64,000 nt of DNA from Winogradskyella aurantia (GTDB taxonomy: Bacteria > Bacteroidota > Bacteroidia > Flavobacteriales > Flavobacteriaceae), in NCBI RefSeq assembly GCF_002266855.1, contig NZ_NGJN01000002.1:1-64000 (forward strand). Direction: 5' to 3'. Below, piece after piece: positions 26,276-34,518 of the stretch. The position numbers and the translations under genes were made by a program. The notes under the pieces were generated by a model. It was not told the origin of the DNA. It saw nothing but the letters and a program-made list of their open reading frames with translations, and searched no databases. The first letter of the stretch is position 1. Each line of letters starts with the position of its first letter.

Positions 26276-29200
26276 TTACTTGTAATTTTTACGTTCTATC
26301 ATATAATACACTAATGGGACAACCAATAAGGTTAGGAATGTTGACACTATGGTTCCGCCCATTAGTGAAATAGCCAACCCTTGAAATATAGGGTCGAATA
26401 ATATCACAAAAGCGCCAATCACTACAGTGCCTGCAGTAAGCAATATCGGCGTTGTTCTAACAGCACCAGCCTCTATAACGGCTTGTTTCAAAGGAATACC
26501 ATCTTCCAGTCTTAAGTTCACGAAATCAATGAGCAGCACTGAATTTCTAACCATGATACCTGCTAGGGCAATCATACCGATAAAGGAGGTTGCTGTAAAA
26601 AAGGCACCCATTAACCAGTGGCCTAAAATTATACCAACCAAGGATAGCGGAATAGCCACCATCATAACTATAGGCGCCTTAAAGTTTTGGAACCATCCGA
26701 CAATGAGAATATAGATAATGATAATTACGCCTAAAAAAGCAATTCCCAAATCCCTAAAGACCTCTAAGGTAATTTGCCACTCACCATCCCATTTTACGGT
26801 AAAGTCATCTTCAAATTCAGGTTGATTGATGTAAAGCTCGTTCATCTTATAGCCTTTTGGCAAATCAATACCTTGTAGCTTATCGGTCATTCCTAGAATG
26901 GCATACACAGGACTTTCCAATTCGCCTGCCATATCAGCAAGGACATAGACTACGCGCTTTTGGTTTTTTCTATAAATACTTTTAGGTTTTATATTTTCTG
27001 AAATAGTTACTAAATCCAAAATTGGCACGAGATGTCCCTGACTTGATTTTACTTTAAGGGCTGCAATATCTTGAATGGTTGATTTCTCCTTTTCATCCAA
27101 GGCCAAAACAAGCCCCACTTGATTAGAGGCATTTTCATCATATAGATGGGTAATGGCTCTATTGGAAAGGGCCATATTCATGAGGTAGGCAATTTGCTGT
27201 GGTGCAATTCCATAAAGCATCGCTTTTTCTTTATTGATGATGAAATTGAACTCTTTTTGGTCGGCTTCTACCATCCAATCTATATCCACAACATCATCGG
27301 TATGGTGTAAGATGGTTTTAACCGAATCTGCAATTCGTATTTGCTCATTATACTCAGGTCCGTAAATTTCGGCCACAATGGTAGACAGTACCGGTGGTCC
27401 TGGAGGCACTTCAACAATTTTTACATTAGCATCATATTTTGAAGCGATAGTTTGAATGTCTGGACGCAATAACTTAGCAATATCATGACTTTGAGCACTT
27501 CTGTCGTGCTTATCCGTTAAGTTAACTTGGATATCGGCCACATTACTGCCACCGCGTAAATCGTAATGTCTAACCAAACCGTTAAAGGTAATAGGGGCAG
27601 AGGTACCTACGTAACTTTGATAATTGACCACTTCGGGTTGTGTGGCCAGATATTGCCCTATTTCTTTTGCGACTAATGAAGTACGCTCTAGAGTGGTCCC
27701 TTCTGGCATGTCAATAACCACCTGGAATTCGTTTTTGTTATCAAAGGGTAGCATTTTGACCGCTACTGATTTTGTAAAAAACAACCCAATAGAGCCTATC
27801 AACAAGATAAAGGTGATACCTAGGAAGAGCCAACGTTTGGTTCTATTTTCAATTAATGGGGTCTCAAATTTTGAATATACTTTGTAAATAAAGGAATCTG
27901 AAATCCCTGCGGTTTCATCGTCTTCAAGGGCTTCTGAGCTGCTGTTCTTTTCCCTTAGGAAAATAAAGCCTAAATAGGGGGTTATGGTCAAGGCTACAAA
28001 AAGGGATAATATCATGGCAATGGAAGCGCCAATGGGCATCGGACTCATATAAGGTCCCATCAATCCCGATACAAAAGCCATAGGTAATACTGAGGCTATA
28101 ACCGTAAAAGTAGCTAGAATGGTTGGGTTACCAACTTCATTGATTGCGTATAATGCAGCTTGCCTAAAGGGCAAGCGTTTCATTTTAAAATGCCGGTGCA
28201 TGTTTTCAGCAATAATGATCGAGTCATCTACCACAATTCCTGTAACAAAGACCAAGGCAAATAGGGTGATTCGGTTTAGGGTGTAATCCAACAAATAGTA
28301 GCTCAACAAGGTCAAGGCAAACGTGATAGGTACAGATAAGAACACCACCAAACCACCACGCCATCCCATGGCGAGCATTACGACAATGGTTACTGCAATT
28401 ATCGCTCCAATAAGGTGAAGCAGAAGTTCAGATACTTTTTGCGAAGCGGTTTCACCGTAATTTCGCGTAATTTCTACATGTACATCATCAGGAATTAAGG
28501 TCGTTCTTAACTGTTCTACCTTATTGATGATGACATCTGCAATTTTCATGGCATCGGCACCCTTGCGCTTGGCAATCGATATGGTTACCGCAGGGTATTC
28601 GGACTTGTAGTTTAAGATTTTGTCGCTAGCACCACCAAATCCGAGGCTCACATAGTTCTGTGGAATTTCTGGTCCATCAACTATAGTTGCTATTTGGTTC
28701 AAATAGATAGGTTGATTTTGAAAAACACCTACCACCAAGTGTTCCACATCTTGTTTTGTTTTTAGGAACTCACCTGTTTTAACTAAAAACTCGGTATCAT
28801 TTCTGTCAAAGCTCCCCGAATTGAGTTGCTGATTATTGGCTTTTATCATTTCAGCAACCGACAAAACATCTAATCCGCTACTTGCCAATTTATTTTTGTC
28901 CAATACAATGCGTAATTCCCTGTTTCTTCCTCCAATTTTGTGGGTTTGGGCTACATCGTTTACCTCCTCAATTTCATCGGTTACTTCTTGGGCGATTTGT
29001 TTTAATTGGAAATCATTGTACGTCTCGCTCCATAGGGTTAACCCTAGCATGGGCACATCATCAATAGCTCTTGATTTCACAAGCGGAAGCGTAACACCAT
29101 CTGGCATTTGGTCCATGTGCTTATTGATTTCATTGTATAGCTTCACCAAAGAGCGTTCTATATCTTCTCCAACGTAAAATTGTACAATCACCATACCTTG

Positions 29201-29476
29201 CTCTTGCATGGATGTGGAATACACATACTCGACTCCTTTGATATTGGAAAGGAGTTTTTCTAAGGGTTTTATGACGCGCGATTCTACTTCCGTGGGACTG
29301 GCGCCAGGATAGCCCACAAAAATATCGGCCATGGGCACATCAATTTGTGGTTCTTCTTCGCGTGGAATAAGAAATGAACTATAAACTCCAATAACCATAA
29401 AAACAATCATCAAGAGCACAGTGAGCTTAGAGCTTATGAAGCCTTTGGCGATTTTTCCTGCTAAACCTTCTTTCAT
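26276..29476 (-). CDS. RND efflux pump inner-membrane permease
   Basis: The 1066-residue protein has the AcrB-like twofold architecture with 12 spans and two large periplasmic loops. Transmembrane helix 4 carries VTGIVVDDSIIIAENMHRH, with the double Asp proton-relay typical of HAE (drug, lipid and solvent) pumps. CusA-type metal pumps show a single Asp there. So this is probably not a heavy-metal exporter despite its short length and its neighbours. It lies 24 bases after the adaptor gene in the operon tolC-adaptor-permease-PII-DUF2892. Confidence 0.92.
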   Translation of the reverse strand: MKEGLAGKIAKGFISSKLTVLLMIVFMVIGVYSSFLIPREEEPQIDVPMADIFVGYPGASPTEVESRVIKPLEKLLSNIKGVEYVYSTSMQEQGMVIVQFYVGEDIERSLVKLYNEINKHMDQMPDGVTLPLVKSRAIDDVPMLGLTLWSETYNDFQLKQIAQEVTDEIEEVNDVAQTHKIGGRNRELRIVLDKNKLASSGLDVLSVAEMIKANNQQLNSGSFDRNDTEFLVKTGEFLKTKQDVEHLVVGVFQNQPIYLNQIATIVDGPEIPQNYVSLGFGGASDKILNYKSEYPAVTISIAKRKGADAMKIADVIINKVEQLRTTLIPDDVHVEITRNYGETASQKVSELLLHLIGAIIAVTIVVMLAMGWRGGLVVFLSVPITFALTLLSYYLLDYTLNRITLFALVFVTGIVVDDSIIIAENMHRHFKMKRLPFRQAALYAINEVGNPTILATFTVIASVLPMAFVSGLMGPYMSPMPIGASIAMILSLFVALTITPYLGFIFLREKNSSSEALEDDETAGISDSFIYKVYSKFETPLIENRTKRWLFLGITFILLIGSIGLFFTKSVAVKMLPFDNKNEFQVVIDMPEGTTLERTSLVAKEIGQYLATQPEVVNYQSYVGTSAPITFNGLVRHYDLRGGSNVADIQVNLTDKHDRSAQSHDIAKLLRPDIQTIASKYDANVKIVEVPPGPPVLSTIVAEIYGPEYNEQIRIADSVKTILHHTDDVVDIDWMVEADQKEFNFIINKEKAMLYGIAPQQIAYLMNMALSNRAITHLYDENASNQVGLVLALDEKEKSTIQDIAALKVKSSQGHLVPILDLVTISENIKPKSIYRKNQKRVVYVLADMAGELESPVYAILGMTDKLQGIDLPKGYKMNELYINQPEFEDDFTVKWDGEWQITLEVFRDLGIAFLGVIIIIYILIVGWFQNFKAPIVMMVAIPLSLVGIILGHWLMGAFFTATSFIGMIALAGIMVRNSVLLIDFVNLRLEDGIPLKQAVIEAGAVRTTPILLTAGTVVIGAFVILFDPIFQGLAISLMGGTIVSTFLTLLVVPLVYYMIERKNYK

Positions 29477-29500
29477 TTTTCTAAATGTTTTTGTGTGACC

Positions 29501-30592
29501 TTACTTAATATTGAGTTTGGCACCGTTGTATAGTTTCCCTTGTGATGAGGTAATAATAGTCTCACCTGCCGTTAAGCCCGATAAGACTTCCGTGTTCTCT
29601 CCCATGGACCGGCCAATTCTTATCCATCTCAAGATGGCTGTATTTTGTTGGCTCACTGTATATAAGCCTGTCAGTTGACCTTTATGAACTAATGCTTTTG
29701 TTGGAATAAAAATGCTTTGCGATGCAGAAGCGATGTCGCCTTCTATAGTTGGAAATTCAACAGATGCAAACATGCCTGATCGAATATTTTTAGTGGGTTC
29801 TTTAAGTGTTATTTTAACGAGGTATTGACCTCCGGATAAGGTGGATGAGGCACTTACCTCTTTTACTTTTCCATTAAAACGTGCATTGATAGACGACACA
29901 TTGATGCGAACGTCCATATTGGGTTTAACCTTTGAGATTACATGTTCAGGAACCCTAACCATCACATCAAAATTATCTGGAGATTCTACAGATAGTAAAG
30001 GCATGCCTGGGTTTGCCAAAGTCCCGGCTTCAATATACTTGGCCGCGACGATACCCTTAAACGGTGCCCTGATATTGGTATAGGCAAACTGAGCATCCAC
30101 CTCATTTTTCATTTGCTTAGCTGCTTCAAGTCTGGCCTTAGCCATATTATACCTAGCAGTTATATCATCAAGTTCCTTTTGGGAAGCACTGTTTTCTTCA
30201 AATAAATTCTTGAACCTTTGGTAATCTTTTTCTGCATTTTGAAATGCGGCATTAGCTTCAGTGATACTAGCGGTGACCTGTGCGCTTTTGGCTTTTAAAT
30301 CACTACTATTAATGGATAGTAATAATTGCCCTTTGGTAACCACATCACCGACATCAACATAGATGCGGTCTACATAACCCATAAGACGTGTACTCAAAGT
30401 GGCGTTGTTAGTGGCTTCAATGCTTCCACTAACCGTTAATGCGCTATTGTCACTATTTGATGTCACGGTTTCAACGCTCACAGTGATGGGTGTGGCATCA
30501 TTGAGGGTTATTTTCTTGTCATCCTCCTTACAGCTTACAAGTGATAGGATGACGCTAAGTGCGATGATTTTATATATGTGTTTTGTGTTCAT
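29501..30592 (-). CDS. RND periplasmic adaptor (membrane fusion) lipoprotein
   Basis: The 363-residue protein has a lipobox (ILSLVSCKED). It follows the HlyD/AcrA plan: lipoyl half (STRLMGYVDRIYVDVGDVVTKGQLLLSI), a helical hairpin (about 95-150), the second lipoyl half (FAYTNIRAPFKGIVAAKYIEAGTLANPG), then barrel and membrane-proximal domains (ending GETIITSSQGKLYNGAKLNIK). It joins the permease to the TolC channel. It starts one base from the TolC stop region, so the genes are coupled. Confidence 0.92.
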   Translation of the reverse strand: MNTKHIYKIIALSVILSLVSCKEDDKKITLNDATPITVSVETVTSNSDNSALTVSGSIEATNNATLSTRLMGYVDRIYVDVGDVVTKGQLLLSINSSDLKAKSAQVTASITEANAAFQNAEKDYQRFKNLFEENSASQKELDDITARYNMAKARLEAAKQMKNEVDAQFAYTNIRAPFKGIVAAKYIEAGTLANPGMPLLSVESPDNFDVMVRVPEHVISKVKPNMDVRINVSSINARFNGKVKEVSASSTLSGGQYLVKITLKEPTKNIRSGMFASVEFPTIEGDIASASQSIFIPTKALVHKGQLTGLYTVSQQNTAILRWIRIGRSMGENTEVLSGLTAGETIITSSQGKLYNGAKLNIK

Positions 30593-30593
30593 G

Positions 30594-31907
30594 TTATAAA
30601 GTTGTTAGATAATTTAAATAGGCTTTAGTACTATTATAGTCATATACGGTTTGAAAGTATTCCAGTTGTTTTTGAGCATACTGTGTTTCTGCCATTAATA
30701 CGTCTGTTGTTTTTTCCAAGCCTTCCTTAAAGCGGTTTGTACGAATCCGTAACGCTTCTTCAGATTGCCTTAGGGCCAATGCGGTGAGTTCTAATTTATG
30801 TTCAGCATCGCTTAACAAGCGGTTGGTCTGGTTCAGTTCAAGCTTACTTTTAGAGACGTATTGTTCGTATTCCAGTTTTGATTTCTCATAGGTAGCACGC
30901 GATTTTTGTGACTTGCCAAAACGACTGGTGCCTTTAAGGATATCCCATTTTAGTTCTGCCCCTATGATGTAACCATTAGCACCGAATTGAAATAGATTAT
31001 TATCAAACATTTGATAACTACCAAAGGCATTTAAAGTGGGCAGAAAAGTGGTCTTCTCAGACTTGTACATGGATTTTTGAGCTTCAGTTGCCAAAGCCAT
31101 TGCTTTAATATCTGCGCGTTCCTCAGGTACCATGGCATCCTCTTGCATGTAAGAAACGTTAGGTTGAAGATGATCTACAGGTTTTAGGATGGCTCCAGTC
31201 TCATCATGCATTAAGAAAGACAGATAATTTGAGGCGTTTTTCACATTGCTCCTTGCGCTCCTCAATTGGTTTTTAACCTCTGATACCCTAACTTCCACTT
31301 GGAGTAGGTCCGCTCGCTGCAGCAAGCCTTGTTTAAAACTGTTATCAGCCAATTGGTAATTGGCTTCTGCCGCTTGTAGTGCTTTTTCTAAAACCTCTAC
31401 ACCCTTATAAGCTAATTGTAATTGCATATAGGCCTTATCTACCTCGAAGGCTAAATAATCCTTAACGCGCTCAGTTTGAAGCGCCATGGCCTCCATTTTA
31501 TTCTTGGCTGCTTTGCGCTGGTGGAAGCCATCCATGTTGATCAAGGGTTGTTGAAACTCAAAGATGGTGGCAAAGTTTTGCGTCTGGTCTGGGTTATTTA
31601 AAAGATCAGGATTAAAGTCGGCCTGAGTTAAAATTTCTTGGTTGAGCTTAGACCCAAATGCCATTAAGGGATTTGTGGTGGCAAAACCGGTATGAGACAC
31701 CGAAATATTAGGCAGGAAAACAGCATTAGACTGCTTATAATCACCTTTAGCTTCGTTAAATGCTTCAATGGATATCTTTATACTTTGGTTCTGTTCTAAG
31801 GCTTGGTCTAAAACCTCTGCTCGAGAAACTTCCTTGAGGTCTTGAGCCTGCACGGCAGAAAGAAGACCAAAAACGGTTAAACTGATTTTATATAGAGCTT
31901 TTATCAT
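30594..31907 (-). CDS. TolC-family outer-membrane efflux channel
   Basis: The 437-residue protein has a signal peptide (ISLTVFGLLSAVQAQ) and two OEP repeats of long coiled-coil helices (EVLDQALEQNQSIKISIEAFNEAKGDYKQS; VLEKALQAAEANYQLADNSFKQGLLQRADLLQ; ALRIRTNRFKEGLEKTTDVLMAETQ). First gene of the three-part pump, with a Crp/Fnr-type promoter placed inside the 3' end of the preceding gene. Confidence 0.93.
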   Translation of the reverse strand: MIKALYKISLTVFGLLSAVQAQDLKEVSRAEVLDQALEQNQSIKISIEAFNEAKGDYKQSNAVFLPNISVSHTGFATTNPLMAFGSKLNQEILTQADFNPDLLNNPDQTQNFATIFEFQQPLINMDGFHQRKAAKNKMEAMALQTERVKDYLAFEVDKAYMQLQLAYKGVEVLEKALQAAEANYQLADNSFKQGLLQRADLLQVEVRVSEVKNQLRSARSNVKNASNYLSFLMHDETGAILKPVDHLQPNVSYMQEDAMVPEERADIKAMALATEAQKSMYKSEKTTFLPTLNAFGSYQMFDNNLFQFGANGYIIGAELKWDILKGTSRFGKSQKSRATYEKSKLEYEQYVSKSKLELNQTNRLLSDAEHKLELTALALRQSEEALRIRTNRFKEGLEKTTDVLMAETQYAQKQLEYFQTVYDYNSTKAYLNYLTTL

Positions 31908-31924
31908 TTTTAATTAATTTGAGT

Positions 31925-31967
31925 CAAAATTACATCGCGGTTATAGGAATGTTAGTAACTAATGTTA
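31925..31967 (-). promoter_or_regulatory. TAAC-class operator and -7 box of the efflux operon
   Basis: TAAC-TAAT-GTTA (31956-31967) is followed on the minus strand after 23 bases by TAATTTTG (31925-31932), a perfect -7 element. The operator lies within the last codons of the DUF4405 gene (encoding VTLVTN). Expected start is about 31920, 13 bases before the tolC ATG. Confidence 0.7.
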
Positions 31968-32367
31968 CTTGCCGTCCGCTTCCTTTTTTAATAGGTTCAA
32001 TGTTTGGTTTTATAAAAAATGAGAATATGATCATAACCGTGCAAAGGATTATAAAAACCACCACCAGGGCTTTTTTGATCAGTGGTTCTTTAATTATTTT
32101 GTTATAAACAGCGGTGATGACCTTCCAGTGTACCAGAATATGCAGCACTAACAACCCCAACAGCACAAACCCCAAAATGAGATGTAACATGCCCCATTGA
32201 TGTCTGTCCATACCAAGCCAAAATAGTTCTGTAGGACCACCATAAATGGCCCAGCGTTCTTGTCCCGGAATCAACGTGTATTTGATTAAAAACCCAATAC
32301 CAATAAGCGCAGACATGCAAAAGGCCATAAGTGTGTTTACGGTAAAATTAAAAACGGATTTGCGCAT
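31930..32367 (-). CDS. DUF4405 cytochrome b-like membrane protein
   Basis: The 145-residue protein has about four spans and His pairs in membrane segments (MDRHQWGMLHLILGF and LVLHILVHWKVI), which resemble the haem ligands of small b-type cytochromes of the DUF4405 group. I choose ATG at 32367. The alternative ATG at 32418 would lie upstream of the start site predicted from the Fnr-type promoter (about 32411), and its 17 extra residues are basic and unrelated to the family. It precedes tolC by 22 bases. It may carry electrons or sense redox state; inference. Confidence 0.72.
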   Translation of the reverse strand: MRKSVFNFTVNTLMAFCMSALIGIGFLIKYTLIPGQERWAIYGGPTELFWLGMDRHQWGMLHLILGFVLLGLLVLHILVHWKVITAVYNKIIKEPLIKKALVVVFIILCTVMIIFSFFIKPNIEPIKKGSGRQVTLVTNIPITAM

Positions 32368-32415
32368 GGCTTTTTCGGACTTTTTCACGGTATTCACTAC
32401 TATTCTAATGACAAG

Positions 32416-32458
32416 CAAAAGTATTTACCAACCAGAAATGCTACAATGACATTCATCA
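32416..32458 (-). promoter_or_regulatory. Fnr-type operator and -7 box of the DUF4405 gene
   Basis: TGAC-ATTC-ATCA (32447-32458; one half TGAC, the other TGAT) is followed on the minus strand after 23 bases by TACTTTTG (32416-32423), a perfect -7 element. Its position decides the DUF4405 start codon. Confidence 0.7.
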
Positions 32459-32477
32459 TATTGGAACTTATAAAACC

Positions 32478-32508
32478 ACAAAAAAAGCACCCTAAATAAT
32501 GAGTGCTT
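32478..32508 (-). terminator. Terminator of the 298-residue OM protein gene
   Basis: On the minus strand AGCACTC pairs with GGGTGCT around ATTATTTA, and a run of six T's follows. It lies about 60 bases past the stop at 32565. Confidence 0.8.
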
Positions 32509-32564
32509 ATATGTACCGTTGACTGAAAAATCATATTAAATACGTCCTTACATAACCTTAGCTT

Positions 32565-33461
32565 TTAAAACCTATAATATATACCTGCAATAAAATAGAA
32601 CGAATTATCCAAATCTTCTTTTACTAAGGCATCATCAACACGAAGTACAGCTTCATTTTGAGGAATTACAAAAGTCGGGATAATAACCACATAATATGAT
32701 TTATAGGTGTACCAAATAGGTAAACTAAACTCTACGGACATAAGATTGAATTGATCACTTTCGTTGAGTACAACAGACGAGGATTGTAGAGTGTCTAAAG
32801 GGGTTTGCCCTTGCCCAGAACTTTGGCCTCTACCATTGCCAAATCGATTATTCACAAAGTACTGCTCGTAAAAATTTTGTGTTCCGAAGTAAATTCCGAT
32901 AGTAGGTGAAAATTGAAACTTGTCATTGGTGGTCATAAAATCATGTCTTACCTCTGAGGATAAAAAGAAATCGGTACTGCTATCAGTATTAAAAAAAGAG
33001 CTAGCAGATAATCCCAAGGTAATGATGTCAAAATCATATTCTAAACGTGCCGTTATATCAGACCCAACTTCAGAAATCACATTGTAACTGTCCTCGTTGA
33101 AAAAATAGGCGGTAACGGAAATATCGCCATCCAATTTTCTGATGTTAAAATCGAAACCCACAGTTAACAAAAACAAATCCACTCGACCTTCATTGGCTTT
33201 TGTAAGATAAGACAAGGAGCTACTGGCATAAAACCCAGATTTATGGTGGTACAGAAACGTTGGGTAAATATAGGGTGCCGCAATAGAATCTTTTCGACCC
33301 ATAAATACGGCATCACTTATATAATTAAAACTAAAGTAAACATAAGACGAATCATTGATTTTGCCAGTTTGTTCGTTGACATAAGTCGTTTGACTGTGAA
33401 TGAGATTACAAAATAAAATGGCCAGTATGCCTAATGTCGATTTATAATTTAGAATCTTCAT
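32565..33461 (-). CDS. Predicted outer-membrane beta-barrel protein
   Basis: I do not recognise a family. The 298 residues start with a signal peptide (STLGILAILFCNLIHSQ). They continue as alternating amphipathic strands rich in Tyr/Phe (YIYPTFLYHHKSGFYASSSLSYL; LSASSFFNTDSSTDFFLSSEV), ending in a terminal aromatic (FYFIAGIYYRF), as expected of an outer-membrane barrel. A low-complexity loop rich in Gly/Gln (GNGRGQSSGQGQ) is visible. It lies 68 bases downstream of the DUF6799 gene, separated by a hairpin, and may be expressed by read-through. Confidence 0.65.
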   Translation of the reverse strand: MKILNYKSTLGILAILFCNLIHSQTTYVNEQTGKINDSSYVYFSFNYISDAVFMGRKDSIAAPYIYPTFLYHHKSGFYASSSLSYLTKANEGRVDLFLLTVGFDFNIRKLDGDISVTAYFFNEDSYNVISEVGSDITARLEYDFDIITLGLSASSFFNTDSSTDFFLSSEVRHDFMTTNDKFQFSPTIGIYFGTQNFYEQYFVNNRFGNGRGQSSGQGQTPLDTLQSSSVVLNESDQFNLMSVEFSLPIWYTYKSYYVVIIPTFVIPQNEAVLRVDDALVKEDLDNSFYFIAGIYYRF

Positions 33462-33479
33462 TATATTAAGTTTGAAAAC

Positions 33480-33516
33480 AAAAAAGGGCTTTTAATTTTT
33501 TTAAAAACCCTTTTTT
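33480..33516. terminator. Hairpin after DUF6799 gene
   Basis: AAAAAAGGG (33480-33488) pairs with CCCTTTTTT (33508-33516) and the inner A/T tracts extend the stem. It can act in both directions. Confidence 0.7.
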
Positions 33517-33529
33517 ACATGGACATAAA

Positions 33530-34186
33530 TCATCCTTTTTTATTTATTTTCTTTTGAGCTTTAGGTTTTTTTTGAGCCTTTGGCTTCATGCCCATTTTGT
33601 TCATATTCATTTTACGATGTTGATAGCTGTTTTTAAACATGTCGCCTCCCATATTAAGACATTCACCATCTTTTAATCGTAATTGTTTGCGATCTCTTGT
33701 TTGCAAGGTACCATCAGGATTTACAGTAGTTCCATTGCCAAGTTTGAGATTTTCTTGTAGTCTGTTTTGAAACTGATTTCTAATTTGTAATAGTTCACCA
33801 TCAACCATCATATAATGGACTCTGTTTTGGTTTCTTTTCTGTGCTTGCTCTTTTGATAGACCTTTATTTTCCTGTTGCACTTTAGATCTGTACTGATATT
33901 CATTACGGTACTTTACGCCATCCATATCCAAACATTCACCATTTCGAAGCTTTAATTGCTTACGATCTCTACTTTGGTAAGTTCCATCAGGATTTACTAC
34001 CGTACCATCATTTAAGGTAACCCTATCTCTTAAGCGTACCTGATCACGGTCCCTTATTTGAAGAACACTGCCATCTACTAGCATTAAGCGATCTTGGTCT
34101 TGGACTCTATCTTGATTTTTGTCTTGCGCAATCATAGCGGTTGTTCCCAGAACAACAAATACTATTATTAAAACTGCCTTTTTCAT
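33530..34186 (-). CDS. DUF6799 repeat secreted protein
   Basis: The 218-residue protein has a signal peptide (AVLIIVFVVLGTTAMIAQ). Two copies of a roughly 65-residue unit follow: MLVDGSVLQIRDRDQ through GECLDMDGVKYRN, and MMVDGELLQIRNQFQ through GECLNMGGDMFKN, the pattern I associate with DUF6799. It ends in a very basic tail (KAQKKPKAQKKINKKG). The composition is rich in Asp, Arg and Gln, so the copies may bind metal or anionic polymer; unproven. A strong TAAC-class palindrome lies 93 bases upstream. Confidence 0.7.
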   Translation of the reverse strand: MKKAVLIIVFVVLGTTAMIAQDKNQDRVQDQDRLMLVDGSVLQIRDRDQVRLRDRVTLNDGTVVNPDGTYQSRDRKQLKLRNGECLDMDGVKYRNEYQYRSKVQQENKGLSKEQAQKRNQNRVHYMMVDGELLQIRNQFQNRLQENLKLGNGTTVNPDGTLQTRDRKQLRLKDGECLNMGGDMFKNSYQHRKMNMNKMGMKPKAQKKPKAQKKINKKG

Positions 34187-34253
34187 TTTCTTACATTTAA
34201 GTTAATACTGTTATAAATGTATTGTTATGGTATAGCTTATAAAATGACCTTGA

Positions 34254-34298
34254 TCATTATACCTCATATAAAAAGACATATGTAACAGGTGTTACATA
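34254..34298 (-). promoter_or_regulatory. TAAC-class operator upstream of DUF6799 gene
   Basis: TATGTAACA-GG-TGTTACATA (34279-34298) is the most perfect palindrome of the set. The expected -7 position carries only a poor match (TATAATGA at 34254-34261, shifted by two bases), so this is the one member whose spacing is not exact. Confidence 0.6.
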
Positions 34299-34414
34299 AA
34301 AAAAGCACCCAATTAAACTGAGTGCTTTTTTCTACTAACCAAAAAAATCAACCAAACTACGCTTAGTTTGCTCTTCTAAACTTAATTTATAATTATAACG
34401 TAGAAACGTTTATA
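34298..34414 (-). ncRNA. Candidate small RNA 1, Crp/Fnr-controlled
   Basis: A TAAC-class operator and a perfect -7 box predict a start near 34414. A strong hairpin terminator ends it near 34298, giving about 117 nt with no ATG or GTG start. Two internal hairpins are visible: AACGT..ACGTT (34397-34410) and CAAACTA-CGCT-TAGTTTG (34353-34370, perfect 7 bp). The layout is that of a trans-acting small RNA such as E. coli FnrS. Expression is not shown by sequence alone. Confidence 0.6.
34299..34331. terminator. Bidirectional terminator ending small RNA 1
   Basis: AAAAAAGCAC (34299-34308) pairs with GTGCTTTTTT (34322-34331). T runs exist on both strands. On the minus strand it ends the candidate RNA before the DUF6799 operator. 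Confidence 0.8.
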
Positions 34415-34418
34415 GTAT

Positions 34419-34464
34419 CAAAGTTAAGACAACCTCCGTTTTATGAATGTCACATTTGTTACAT
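34419..34464 (-). promoter_or_regulatory. TAAC-class operator and -7 box of small RNA 1
   Basis: ATGTCACA-TT-TGTTACAT (34447-34464) is followed on the minus strand by TAACTTTG (34419-34426), a perfect -7 element, with 33 bases from centre to centre. No -33 TTG is present, as expected for an activator-dependent promoter. Confidence 0.75.
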
Positions 34465-34494
34465 AAAAAAGAGCACCATATATGATGCTCTTTT
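34465..34494 (-). terminator. Terminator of cydAB
   Basis: AAAAGAGCA (34467-34475) pairs with TGCTCTTTT (34486-34494) around an inner CATATATG. It lies 25 bases past the cydB stop. Confidence 0.8.
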
Positions 34495-34518
34495 CGCAAA
34501 ACAGTTATTGCCCATACC

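Larger units (their letters stand above)
34187..34518. other. Intergenic region with two operators and an RNA candidate
   Basis: The 332-base gap between cydB and the DUF6799 gene holds, from right to left: the cydB terminator, operator 34447-34464, the candidate small RNA 34298-34414 with its own terminator, operator 34279-34298, and the DUF6799 leader. No ORF is credible. Confidence 0.7.

Noticed and set aside
26276-29476. CusA-type heavy-metal pump
   Set aside because: Helix 4 has the VVDD pair of HAE pumps, and the Met triad typical of CusA cannot be placed.
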